Positions 22,092 to 31,847 of a DNA stretch of 64,000 bases are shown here, one piece after another; position 1 is the stretch's first letter, and every line of letters starts with the position of its first letter. A program made the position numbers and the translations under genes. Below the pieces are notes generated by a model, which was given only the letters and a program-made list of their open reading frames with translations, was not told the DNA's origin and made no database searches. The DNA is from Nannochloropsis oceanica (Eukaryota > Sar > Eustigmatophyceae > Eustigmatales > Monodopsidaceae), in the NCBI GenBank assembly GCA_004519485.1, contig CP038117.1, positions 777,501 to 841,500 on the forward strand, given 5' to 3'.

Positions 22092-23864
22092 TCATGCTTG
22101 TTGCTGCTCTGCTTTGGACGCCTTGGGTGCCTTGGGCTTCTTCGGTTGTTTTGGCGGCTTGGGAGGAGCAGCAGCAGCAGTAGCAGCCACCGCAGGGTCC
22201 TCAACGCGAGGGAAGACTCCTTCAGGGGTAGGGAGGGGGGTACCAGGTACCAAAGCAGCAGCAGCACCAATATGAGCAAACGTCCTTTGGTCAAGTGGGA
22301 CGGCCAGGAGGTCCAGAAGCTTGGAGGCCGAGGACGGAATGATGGGTTGGTACATGATGGCCACGGATCGCAATGCCTCAATGGTAATATACAAAACCGT
22401 GGCCATTCGGTCCGTATCCGTCTTCTTGAGCGCCCACGGCGCCTGTTCGTCAAAGTAACGGTTCCCTTCGTTTACAACTTGATTAAGAGCTTCTGCGTAC
22501 TTGTGCAATGCCTGCTGCTCCTCCACCAGTGGCCTGGCCGTCCCCAGCAACCCCCTCGCCGACTTTAATAAAGCCACATCCGCGTCTGTCATTGCACTTG
22601 CCGGGTTCGGCACTTTGCCCTCACAATACTTGCTTATGAAGGCCAGGGACCTCTGAAAGAGATTCCCCAATTCATTAGCCAACTGGTTGTTCACACGCCG
22701 CACGAAAGCGTCATTGCTAAAATCTCCATCATTCCCAAACGGCACCTCACTCGTCAAAAAGTACCTTGTCGAGTCCAACCCAAACGTCTCCACCAATCCG
22801 ACCGGATCAATCACATTTCCTACACTCTTACTTATCTTCTGCTTATCCTTCGTCCACCACCCATGGGCAAACACCTTCTTCGGGGGCGCCAGGCCGGCAG
22901 CGAGGAGAAACGCCGGCCAATAAACCGTGTGGAACCTCAGAATATCCTTTCCCACTACATGCAAATCTGCTGGCCAAAAATCTTGATATTTCCCTCCCGC
23001 ATCCGGGTACCCAATCGCAGAGATATAATTAGTCAATGCATCCATCCACACATACATTACATGATCCGCATCCCCTGGCACCGGCACCCCCCACTTAAAT
23101 GTCGTCCTCGAAATCGACAAATCCTTCAATCCCCCCTTTACAAAGCTAATCACTTCATTTCGCCGACTCTCTGGTGCAATAAACCCAGGATTCTCCTCAT
23201 AGAACTTCAACAGCGGCTCCTGCCACGCCGACAACTTGAAAAAATAACTCGGTTCCTTCACCACCCACACGACCTCCGCCCCCGTCGGAGCTTTACCATC
23301 CACTAGCTCACTCTCCGTGTAGTAAGCTTCATCACGCACAGAGTACCATCCTTCGTAAGCTCCCAGGTAAATTTGGCCCGCGTCCTCCAACTGCTTCCAC
23401 AACGCTTGCACCGCGGCTTTGTGATCATGCTGGGTCGTCCGAATAAACACATCATTCGTAAAGTCCATCGTCTTGGCAAGGGACATAAAATTCTGCGAGA
23501 CTTCATCAACAAAATCTTGGGGGGTCTTACCCGCCTTTGCTGCGCTTTGTTCTACTTTCTGCCCATGCTCATCTGTGCCAGTCAGGAAGAAAACGTCCCG
23601 CCCATCGAGGCGCATGAAGCGTGCAATGACATCACAAGCCAAAGTGGTATAGGCATGCCCAATATGCGGCTTGTCGTTCACGTAATATATGGGGGTGGTG
23701 ATGTAGTAACCTTTCCTTTTGTCGCCAGCACCGGCGGCAGCGGAGCGCAGGGGTGTGGAGGAGGACAAAGCTCGCCGGGGAAAGGAGGAGGAGGAGATGT
23801 GTGGGCGCAGATGAGGAGCATCGGGTCGGACGAAGCCTACGGCTTTTCTTCGCCAGGCTGTCAT
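22092..23864 (-). CDS. Methionyl-tRNA synthetase, organellar type
   Basis: Charges tRNA-Met with methionine. Single exon, 590 residues from the ATG at 23864; upstream frame starts only at a GTG. The N-terminus is rich in Arg, Ser and Ala without acids (MTAWRRKAVGFVR), an import presequence, so it should serve mitochondria, plastid or both. Class I motifs: TTPIYYVNDKPHIGHAYTT (HIGH), FLTGTDEHGQK, and KDKQKISKSVGNVIDP (the KMSKS loop as KISKS). DHVMYVWMDALTNYISAIG and the anticodon-binding helices follow. There is no zinc-knuckle insertion, as in bacterial-type short MetRS. The C-terminus is a Lys/Pro/Ala tail (PKPPKQPKKPKAPKASKA) instead of a tRNA-binding OB domain. An acceptor-like TTCTACAG precedes the ATG by 9 bases. 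Confidence 0.96.
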   Translation of the reverse strand: MTAWRRKAVGFVRPDAPHLRPHISSSSFPRRALSSSTPLRSAAAGAGDKRKGYYITTPIYYVNDKPHIGHAYTTLACDVIARFMRLDGRDVFFLTGTDEHGQKVEQSAAKAGKTPQDFVDEVSQNFMSLAKTMDFTNDVFIRTTQHDHKAAVQALWKQLEDAGQIYLGAYEGWYSVRDEAYYTESELVDGKAPTGAEVVWVVKEPSYFFKLSAWQEPLLKFYEENPGFIAPESRRNEVISFVKGGLKDLSISRTTFKWGVPVPGDADHVMYVWMDALTNYISAIGYPDAGGKYQDFWPADLHVVGKDILRFHTVYWPAFLLAAGLAPPKKVFAHGWWTKDKQKISKSVGNVIDPVGLVETFGLDSTRYFLTSEVPFGNDGDFSNDAFVRRVNNQLANELGNLFQRSLAFISKYCEGKVPNPASAMTDADVALLKSARGLLGTARPLVEEQQALHKYAEALNQVVNEGNRYFDEQAPWALKKTDTDRMATVLYITIEALRSVAIMYQPIIPSSASKLLDLLAVPLDQRTFAHIGAAAALVPGTPLPTPEGVFPRVEDPAVAATAAAAPPKPPKQPKKPKAPKASKAEQQQA

Positions 23865-24786
23865 GGGTTTCACTGTAGAAGTTTTGGGGAGAAGTGAGGT
23901 TAAAGGATTGAGTTGGTGCACTAGGAAAGGAGGAGATAGAGAAATGCGGAAAGCCCCTTAGAACAGAGAACTTATCAAGACAAGGCATTAAGTAGATGAG
24001 GCACAAAAGGGACCGGAGGCAAGAGAAGGATAAATACAGTTACAATTAGACGCTAATGGAGGATTAATTCGCATTGCATGCCTATGCGTCCTCCAATCTC
24101 GCATCAAGTGCACACGCACGTACCTAGACTCAAGGCGGCCAGCATGATGATGACCACGGTGGAGCGGAATGACGAGCAGCGAAAGGTGGAAAATCCTAGC
24201 TGATGTCTTCTTCTGTCTTGCATGTGTGCCTCGTTGTTCGTGACTATGAAAGCGCCTTGATTTGCGAGCGCGCTGTGCTGATTCAGATGAGGAATAGGGA
24301 TGAGGATGTGGCTGGGGGTCAGACAGAGATACTAATCGTTCAGAGGCGTGACTAAAGGAGATCCCAGTTTTGCCAAGCCAAGAATGAATCTGACCGCCTT
24401 TTTCCCTGTCCGCAGGGACGTGGGCAGTGCCAGGCTGCTGTAGCTATGCGGGACATCAGCGTGTCAAAAGTGGGCAGATGTGAGCCATATATTCGTTTCA
24501 TATGAATTGGGGAGGTTAAAAAAAGTTCGTAGCCAACTGCCATAAAATCGATACGCATGACGCCGGATGAAATGGCAAATAGAAGGTTGCTTGTACGACC
24601 GTGCATTATTTTCCCGTAATTCTTTGATTTTGTTATTTATCCATATACCTCCATCTCTATTTCTGCCGGTATCGTTCATTTTCAAGCATCCCCTTGACAT
24701 TCCCCCCCATCCTATCCCCAATCCACATTCTATTGAACCTCACACATGCCCCTAGGAATCCATGCATGCGTTTTTCGTTCTCAATT
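23865..24786. other. Intergenic region upstream of MetRS
   Basis: About 0.9 kb separating MetRS from the alkyl sulfatase on the same strand. It should hold the MetRS promoter. No convincing gene, RNA or repeat was seen. Confidence 0.45.
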
Positions 24787-26975
24787 TTAAGCACCCCGCT
24801 CAAATCGCTGCACGAACACAAGGAACTTAAGCTGGTCCCCTTCAATCCGTACATCGCCATTCATAATAGCCTTCCCCGGAGATTTCAGCTGCAACATTAT
24901 TCGTCGGAACGTATTCTCATCCGCAATAAATGTTCCAATAGGTTCAGGAGTTCCATGCAAAGCATCACCCTTCGTCACCTCCGCCACGCCCCTCCGCACC
25001 GTCACAATGTGCTTTGACCCCCCAACAAGGAATATGGCTGACTCATGCACGTCAATTGAAAGCTCTGGTCGTAGCCTGGTTTGCATTACTTCAAATACCA
25101 GTGAAATAGGAATGGAGTCAATGAACGCATCCGACAGCACTGGCTTGGTCTCAGCCCGTGGACTATTCCCCTCTCTTTCCAACGCCGTCTGCAGCAAGTA
25201 AGCCCTGCCGTTGGTATTGAAAATTGTCCGACCCAAGGCACGCAAGCTGGCAGCTTCTAGCGCTTTGAGAATCTTACGCGAGACGGATTTGTCCTTTTTT
25301 TGGACGGCACGCAGCATATGGAGGAGATGCAGTGCCCATCGGTGATCGTTCATGGCTTGCGCGTCTTCCACTGCTTTGAGTACTTTGGACGCCCCGCCCA
25401 TGAGGAGGACCGTCTTTTGCGACTCTTCCTCGTGGCCGAGCGGGTAGAGCTCCTGAGGAATGAGAAAAGAACGGAGTGGAGGATAATACATGTCTGGGTA
25501 CAAACAATTTATAGGAATGCAGTAAAAAGCAAGATACAAATCATTTCCCTAACACTCTCCCTTCTTTTCCCTTACCTCCGCCTGCCCATCAAACCAGCCC
25601 AGCTCCCCCGAATAAATCGCCCTCACGGACCAATCGATTTGTCCATACAGCTCGTCCAGCGCATCATTATCTCTTAAATGCAATGGCAATCCCACCGAGG
25701 AGGCCAGCTCGTCCATGCTCTTCCCCTCATTAGCCCCGCGGATCGTCTCCACATACACCCACTGGATCCCATCACGGTAATCAGTCAATTGCTTAGACAC
25801 AGTTTCAAGTCCGAAAACAGGTTCAGTGTGCGAAGGCACCAAATATTCGGGCTTAAGCTTCCGCATGGTGTCCAAAGATTGAATCCAGGCGCGGACGGGA
25901 CGTGGGGTGGTGCCGCGGATGGTGTAGAGGTTGGGGAAGGCTCGGTAGTAATTATCGCCCGGCAGCAGCACCTTCTGCTTCGGCAACCACACGATCAGCA
26001 TGTCATGCGTCTCGCCATGCGCCTCGATCAAGTCAAAGTCCTCCTCACCTACGGAAAACGAGGCATGTCCCTGGAAGGTATCCGTGGGGAGCAAGAACCC
26101 TGCTTCGCCCTTCATAGCGTCTAAATCCACGCGGGCCCCCAGAGCGGAGCACGGCAAGTCGCTCGGTGACACGAGGTAGCCGTATTGACGGGATCCTCGC
26201 AAACTTTCGACCTGGTGTAGGGTTTGAGAGCAGGAATGGAGTGTTAAGTGTGCATGTGTGAGGTGGATTGAAGTAGCTTGTATTATGCATGCCCTGTCGA
26301 TTACATTCCACCATCCTCCACCTCTCTATACCACGCTACCGCCATCTCGATGTGTACCTTGCGAAAAACCCCGTACTGTTTGAAAAAATGCCCCGTCACC
26401 GCATCCGTGGCCCATATCCTTGTAGCATTGGCGGCCCAGCCTGACGCACCCCCAACATGGTCAATGTGGGAGTGCGTGTAGATAATGGTATGTATAGGAG
26501 CATTCCCAGCAGCCTCAATAAGCGCCTGACGAATTACCCTAGCCTTGGAAGGGCTCATGGCAACATCGACAATTACATGCCCCGCGCTAGTCTTGATCAA
26601 AATGGTATTGGCCAAGTCGTAGCCCACGGCTACCCACACCGTGTCGGTCACTCGAATGACCCGCGGCGGTCCAATGTGCTCCTTGCAATGATGCTCCAGG
26701 ACAACTGGGGTGGGCATCTTCCGTTGAGACTCGACGATTTGTGCCCGCGGGACCAGTGTGCGATATGAATAGAGTAACAGGCCCAAAACGCCCCCAAGAG
26801 CCACCAGCCAAATCAACGCCCAGCCACTCCGTGCTCCCGCCGGTCCTCTCCCGGCGTTCCTTCTGTGGGACGACTGCCGCTTCCTCAGTCGGGGGGGTGC
26901 ACGAGGCGGCATGTCACCAGTTTGACTGCCATTACCGTCAGTTTCGTCGTCCGAGCGCTTGGCCGTGCGCGCCAT
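24787..26975 (-). CDS. Alkyl sulfatase (metallo-beta-lactamase fold), membrane-anchored
   Basis: Three exons: 26975-26358, 26211-25576, 25452-24787, joined in frame (VFRK/VESLRG and GQAE/ELYPLG) to 639 residues, the usual length of SdsA1/BDS1-type alkyl sulfatases. Such enzymes hydrolyse primary alkyl sulfates to alcohol and sulfate. The metal motif is THSHIDHVGG near residue 180. Further ligands are expected in VGEEDFDLIEAHGETHDMLIVW and YLVPSHTEPVFG. The C-terminal part holds the SCP2-like domain of this family (DSIPISLVFEVMQTRL to GDVRIEGDQLKFLVFVQRF). Residues about 50-70 (WALIWLVALGGVLGLLLYS) form one membrane segment after an Arg-rich head, so the catalytic part is probably tethered on a membrane. 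A splice-acceptor-like site in the leader suggests a 5' UTR intron. Confidence 0.92.
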
Positions 26976-27697
26976 TTGTACGCAATGTGGTGCGGGACTT
27001 GCGCTAGAGGCTCCTCGTGGTAGCAAGCGGTGCTTGCACCACTGCTGCTCTCTGTGTACGGGTAAGGGGGGGAAACAGGATATGTTAGATAGAGATATAG
27101 AATAGTCAATATCTGAGATTGCCAACGACTCAAGAGGCTGTCAATACACGACAAGTTACGCAAATGGTCGAGGACGATATCATGGCAGGGCAGGTCAGGT
27201 CGAGGTCAGCTGACGGTGTTCAACATATCTTTCTTCGCCGACTTGACCCTTCTTCGAATGCGAAGGAGGGCCATCCCTTTGCGTCGTTTTATTGCCCTGC
27301 GTGCCTCGATCTACACATGAATTAATAACGTGCTTATCACAGAAGGCTTCTCTCTGCCTCTATACCAGTACCTGTGTTTCTTGTCCCACCCCGGCAGGTG
27401 GCTCCAAGTCGCCCAATGTACACCAGAGTGGAGTGGAGGAGAGAAATATTCGCGAGTGAAGGACTAGCAAGCAGACAAGTAAAATCAAAGAAACAAAGGG
27501 ACACGTACATAGAAGTCAATGCATGTATACCTTGGCGAAATCATTCTTTATAATTGCTTTTATCAATTAGCTTTCATCATCATACATGGAAGGGCACCGC
27601 CCGTTTATTTGTTATTCTATTTCAATTTCAACTTTTCTCGACAGTCATCGTACACATGAACATGTACCCCCCTTACCCCCCCCCATTTTTAATGCGC
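26976..27697. other. Intergenic region
   Basis: Alkyl sulfatase upstream DNA and 3' flank of the transporter gene. It is AT-rich with a short C/T-rich stretch near 27668-27685. No gene is recognised. Confidence 0.5.
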
Positions 27698-30025
27698 CTA
27701 ATTCTCTATTCCTCCTTTAAGCGGCAAATGCAATGAGAAAACCACAGAAAGCAGGACAATGCTGAAACCCACGTGGGCGATGACCGTCCGCAGTACGAGT
27801 CGAAATGGATTGTACAACACCCAAGGTCGCACGTTTTTTCGCGCAGTCAAACGCTGCCTTGCCCACCGCGCCACGTCCCGTCCATCACCCATGTAGTAAA
27901 CTTCCTTCATTGCATGAAACCTCCCTCCCTCATAAATGGCAACACTGGAAGCCAGCATTAAAAAGCAGACAAAGATCATGGCGCCCGTCAAGTCGTCCCG
28001 TTGGTCGACCGCTACCACCGTCTGCACAAACAGAATGACGGCATAGAAAGCACAAGCCAACAGATTCAACAGGTATGTGCCCAACTTCCACTGCTTTCCA
28101 TTATCCAGCGTCAGTAACGCCAGCTCTTGAGAGGAAAAGTTGAGCTCTAGGAAGGCCACCATAGGGTACCAAGGCCCATTGACCGACGCACTCGGCGGGT
28201 CATTCTCAACCTCGACGTCCACACGCACCTTACCTTCACCACTGCTGCTGATACCGTTAACCCCACCACTGCTGCTGTTTTCCCCTGCCTTGACATCCTG
28301 TGAGAGCTCAATTTCGCCTTCTACCCCCAATGTATTCTCTCCCGATTCGTCCTCTTCTTCCTGGATCGGATCTCGGGGCGGCAAAAACTGTCCTTGCTCA
28401 CGCCGACGGAGCTGGGCAGAGACATCCTGTTGTACTGCCTCGGTCAACTTAAAGGCGGACAGCTGACGATACGAGGCAAGCAAACATCCAGTCACTACCA
28501 ATGAAACCCAGAGCCGAAGAGTCAGAACGACTGCGGAGGGGGGGGTCTGTCCTGCTTCCAGCCCACCGAACGCCGTGATGATCGACAGAGGAATGGAGGA
28601 GCCCGCGACACTGACAAAAGTCATGGGCACATAAATGAGGCATTGGTAAAGCGACTGCCGCCTAAACCCTGTCTTAAGCTGATCGTAATCGATCGAGTTA
28701 CTCAACAGCACATTGCCGTTCACTGCCACAATGCCCGCGAACATCCCAGCCGGGACACTGCTCAGGTAGAACAACTCCACCACGCTCGCGTAAGAGGCGC
28801 AAAACGCAATCAACCCATACACAGCTCCGCAGCCCACCCCAAACTGAAGCGTCCGAATTTTCCCCCATCGTGCATTTAAAGTGGCCGTCGACAAAACGGC
28901 AAAAAAAGCGGAAATGATGACAAGTTGGGCATAGATGCTATAGACGCTTTCGATGGCGTCATCGCCTATCCTCATGACGACTTGGAAGAAGATTGGGAGG
29001 AGGTTGACCGTGGTGCCCACAATACTGCCAAACAATGCAGCCTTGAACAAAGTCAGAAACTCCTTATTCTCAAAAGACATGTGCAAGCCCGCAATAAACG
29101 GGACTTGTATCGCAGTCTCCGCCACATGGTGCCTCCTCGCCGCTCCTCCAGCTGTGGCACCCGTCGTCACCTGCTCATCGCGAAGAAAAGACACGAGCAA
29201 TAAATTCTGGAAGAGGAAGATGAATGCCAACGCCACCCCGGTTTTGGCAGGCGTGCCGACGGCAGTGATCAAAACACCGGCACAAAACCCAAACAAATCC
29301 ATGATTGCGTCGATGGTATATAGAGACGCTCGTTCGTTCACCGCATGCGTCAAAGATGTCCCCCATGCCGCAATCACAACCGTCATCGACGAAACCGATA
29401 CTTGCTCTAATGTGTAAAACACTCCAAACCAGGCCGCTGTCTCCGTGCCCGTGCTACTGTACGTAGGCGCCCATTTGGGAGTAAAAAGCATGATAAGCGA
29501 AAAGGCCAAGAGCGGGGTGAAAAACACCACAAATGGCTTCCGCCGCCCGTACGAGCTCGTGGTTATATCACTCCAGTACCCAAAACCTACGACGGCGTAC
29601 AGCGTCAAGGATCCTGCCAGGAAATCAGCCAAGCTGAGGAAGGAAGTGGACAACCCATATGTCTTTTCGTAGTAGTCCATCAAAGTTCCATTGCTCACAA
29701 CCAGCGCGTTAAATCCAAAGGAGGCACCCAGGCCATAAATTAGCTTCTGTATCATCGCCGGGGCAAGACTGGCCGACAAGAGTTGCTTGGAAGGGCTGTG
29801 CGTAGGGCTTTGATCGGCTTGTTCCACATCCCAAGACGAAGCAGAAGAGCCGCCCAGCGCAACGCCTGCCGCTGTGGCCCCATTATTGCTGCTGTTGGCA
29901 CCTTGTTGGTCAGCCTTCTTACTGTAGACGCGCACCGGTGAATCTTGTGGGGACTGGGGCAGGAGCTTGGCAATGTGGCTGCCGCTGCTTCTGCTGCTGC
30001 TGTTGGCACTGGAGGTGTTGGCCAT
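27698..30025 (-). CDS. MFS transporter of the GPH (MFS_2) type
   Basis: A polytopic membrane protein of 775 residues, single exon. The ATG at 30025 (MANTSSANSSS) is chosen; the frame stays open to 30382, with another ATG at 30280. A Ser/Asn/Gln-rich cytosolic head of about 90 residues leads into the first membrane segment. Features of the glycoside-pentoside-hexuronide cation symporter group include YGLSTSFLSLADFLAGSLTL and GYWSDITTSSYGRRKPFVVF (the loop 2-3 motif D..D....GRR.P). DYDQLKTGFRRQSLY, near the end of the second half, is also typical. Relatives include sugar symporters and MFSD2 lysolipid carriers; the substrate is unknown. Long hydrophilic Glu- and Ser-rich loops follow, and a few more membrane spans lie near the C-terminus. 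Confidence 0.85.
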   Translation of the reverse strand: MANTSSANSSSRSSGSHIAKLLPQSPQDSPVRVYSKKADQQGANSSNNGATAAGVALGGSSASSWDVEQADQSPTHSPSKQLLSASLAPAMIQKLIYGLGASFGFNALVVSNGTLMDYYEKTYGLSTSFLSLADFLAGSLTLYAVVGFGYWSDITTSSYGRRKPFVVFFTPLLAFSLIMLFTPKWAPTYSSTGTETAAWFGVFYTLEQVSVSSMTVVIAAWGTSLTHAVNERASLYTIDAIMDLFGFCAGVLITAVGTPAKTGVALAFIFLFQNLLLVSFLRDEQVTTGATAGGAARRHHVAETAIQVPFIAGLHMSFENKEFLTLFKAALFGSIVGTTVNLLPIFFQVVMRIGDDAIESVYSIYAQLVIISAFFAVLSTATLNARWGKIRTLQFGVGCGAVYGLIAFCASYASVVELFYLSSVPAGMFAGIVAVNGNVLLSNSIDYDQLKTGFRRQSLYQCLIYVPMTFVSVAGSSIPLSIITAFGGLEAGQTPPSAVVLTLRLWVSLVVTGCLLASYRQLSAFKLTEAVQQDVSAQLRRREQGQFLPPRDPIQEEEDESGENTLGVEGEIELSQDVKAGENSSSGGVNGISSSGEGKVRVDVEVENDPPSASVNGPWYPMVAFLELNFSSQELALLTLDNGKQWKLGTYLLNLLACAFYAVILFVQTVVAVDQRDDLTGAMIFVCFLMLASSVAIYEGGRFHAMKEVYYMGDGRDVARWARQRLTARKNVRPWVLYNPFRLVLRTVIAHVGFSIVLLSVVFSLHLPLKGGIEN

Positions 30026-30504
30026 GCGAAGTGGGGCGGGGACGCGGGTTGTCGTGTGGAGCCAATAAAGAGAATCGAGAGCGCAGCTAATACCTTCCAG
30101 AAACTTGTGGCCCGGCACAACAAGTAAAGGCCTGTGGTTTGTGGATGTAAAGGTGTGGTCATAGGCGAGTGAGTGTCTGGTTTGAGGCTTGGCAAGAGTG
30201 TTGGGTAGTAGGGCCCATTCTCTGAAAAAAGGGGAATAGTGGCGAGCATCGCTGTTAAGGCGCTTCACTGCCTCCGCCATTTCCAGTCGCACTAGAGGCT
30301 TATCTAGAATGAGAAGCCTGCGGTCATGTATATGAGGTGGCGGTGTGAGGGATGATAATTGCATGCAAAGCACTATTTTCAATTCCGCTCGTCGGCGCGT
30401 TGGCCTTGCCGTTTTTCACCTCAGTCCTCAACAAGGAGTCCACATCACAGGAAAATCCCCTCACACAACTCACCCACACAGGCTTGGTCTACCTAGCTAG
30501 CCAT
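30026..30504. other. Divergent promoter region of transporter and guanylate kinase
   Basis: Both neighbouring frames stay open into this stretch (the transporter frame to 30382, the kinase frame from an ATG at 30352), so it could be partly coding on either strand. Alternative starts are described in those entries. Confidence 0.4.
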
Positions 30505-31551
30505 ATGGGATTGTCTTCGTTGTCGTCTTTGCCTTCTGTTCAAACACTTTCTGCCGCCTGCCGTCTACGAGTCGCCTCGTCAATCTCAGCCTCCGTGTCC
30601 TCCTTGCGCCGCCCACGTCCCAGCAGTGCGGCCTTAAGTGTGCTCTACACCGCTTGCATTTTTAGCCTCAACGCCTACACAACCGGCAGCGCCGCTGTTT
30701 CTCCTTCCAGAACCTCCTCGTCGTCGTCGCCGGGCTTCGCGTGCCAGAGTGGCACAGTCTTCTTTTCTTCCTCCTCCGCTTCTTCCTCTGCCTCCGCTTG
30801 CTCTACTCGGCGGCACCTCATGACTCGCGGCAGCAGCAGCAGTAGCAACGGCAATGGCGGAAGCATTGCTACTATTAAGGGTATGACCAGCAGTTTGAGC
30901 TGTAGCAGCCTTGATCAGCCCGTAGAGGGGTTGGCGATGCGTCGACCTCTCATTATTACCGGCCCCTCGGGCGTGGGCAAAGGGACACTTATCCGCCGTT
31001 TGCTGGGGGAATATCCTGCGCGCTTTGGGTTTTCCTGCAGCCATACCACTCGGGGACCCCGTCCAGGGGAACAACATGGAATCGATTACTTTTTTACGAC
31101 CCGGGAGAAATTACAAGCGGAGATTGATGAGGGCAAGTTTTTGGAGCATGCAACCGTCCATAACAACTTGTATGGGACGAGCTTTGACGCTGTGAGGGAG
31201 GTACAAGACGATGGAAAGATTTGTGTGTTGGACATTGATGTGCAGGGTGTGTTGTCGGTAAAAAAGGCGGCGGCAATGGGGTTGGTGCATGACTTAAGGC
31301 CGATTTACGTTTTTATTTCCCCTCCGTCGTTGGAGGTGTTGGAGAAGAGGCTGCGGGGCAGAGAGACAGAAAAGGAGGAGGATGTCCTGCGTAGGCTTGG
31401 GAATGCAAGGAGAGAGCTAGAGTATGGGTGTGCCAAGGGGAATTTCGATAAGATTGTGGTGAATGGAGAGTTCGACGAGGCGTATAGGGATTTAGTTGGG
31501 TATATTGAGAGAATGTATTATGGTGAAGAGGGCGTAGAGGAACAAAAGTAG
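30505..31551 (+). CDS. Guanylate kinase, probably organellar
   Basis: Converts GMP and ATP to GDP and ADP. The kinase domain occupies the C-terminal 205 residues: P-loop ITGPSGVGKGTL, then SHTTRGPRPGEQHGIDYFF (GMP binding), FLEHATVHNNLYGTS, and VLDIDVQGVLSVKK, with LRGRETEKEEDVLRRL as the lid. From the chosen ATG (30505) the protein has 348 residues; an in-frame ATG at 30352 would add 51. The N-terminal extension is rich in Ser, Ala and Arg with few acids (SLRRPRPSSAALSVL), as expected for import into mitochondria or plastid. Plants likewise have a separate organellar guanylate kinase. The choice of start and of organelle is uncertain; the enzyme assignment is firm. Confidence 0.94.
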   Translation: MGLSSLSSLPSVQTLSAACRLRVASSISASVSSLRRPRPSSAALSVLYTACIFSLNAYTTGSAAVSPSRTSSSSSPGFACQSGTVFFSSSSASSSASACSTRRHLMTRGSSSSSNGNGGSIATIKGMTSSLSCSSLDQPVEGLAMRRPLIITGPSGVGKGTLIRRLLGEYPARFGFSCSHTTRGPRPGEQHGIDYFFTTREKLQAEIDEGKFLEHATVHNNLYGTSFDAVREVQDDGKICVLDIDVQGVLSVKKAAAMGLVHDLRPIYVFISPPSLEVLEKRLRGRETEKEEDVLRRLGNARRELEYGCAKGNFDKIVVNGEFDEAYRDLVGYIERMYYGEEGVEEQK

Positions 31552-31835
31552 TGGTGATGGGGATAGTTAAAAATAAACAGAACGAGAAATTACAGTGGTG
31601 TGGAGGGAAAGTTATGATGTGAAGGAATGCAGCAGCCTCAAGATGGAAGGAGCGCACCCGCAACAAAAAACAACAAACACTGTTACAAACAGCAACGACA
31701 GCAGCAACATGCAACAAAACCCGTAATCAAGTCCCTTCATTAGAAACGGTACTCTACTTTTGAATTGCAAACCTAGCGCAAAAGACTATCCACCCCCGCT
31801 CACCGTCATCAATCTCGCCGTCACACCTCACGACA
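31552..31835. other. Convergent 3' intergenic region
   Basis: Short 3' flanks of guanylate kinase and the tRNA-binding protein. No gene is seen. Confidence 0.4.
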
Positions 31836-31847
31836 CGTGGGCATTCG

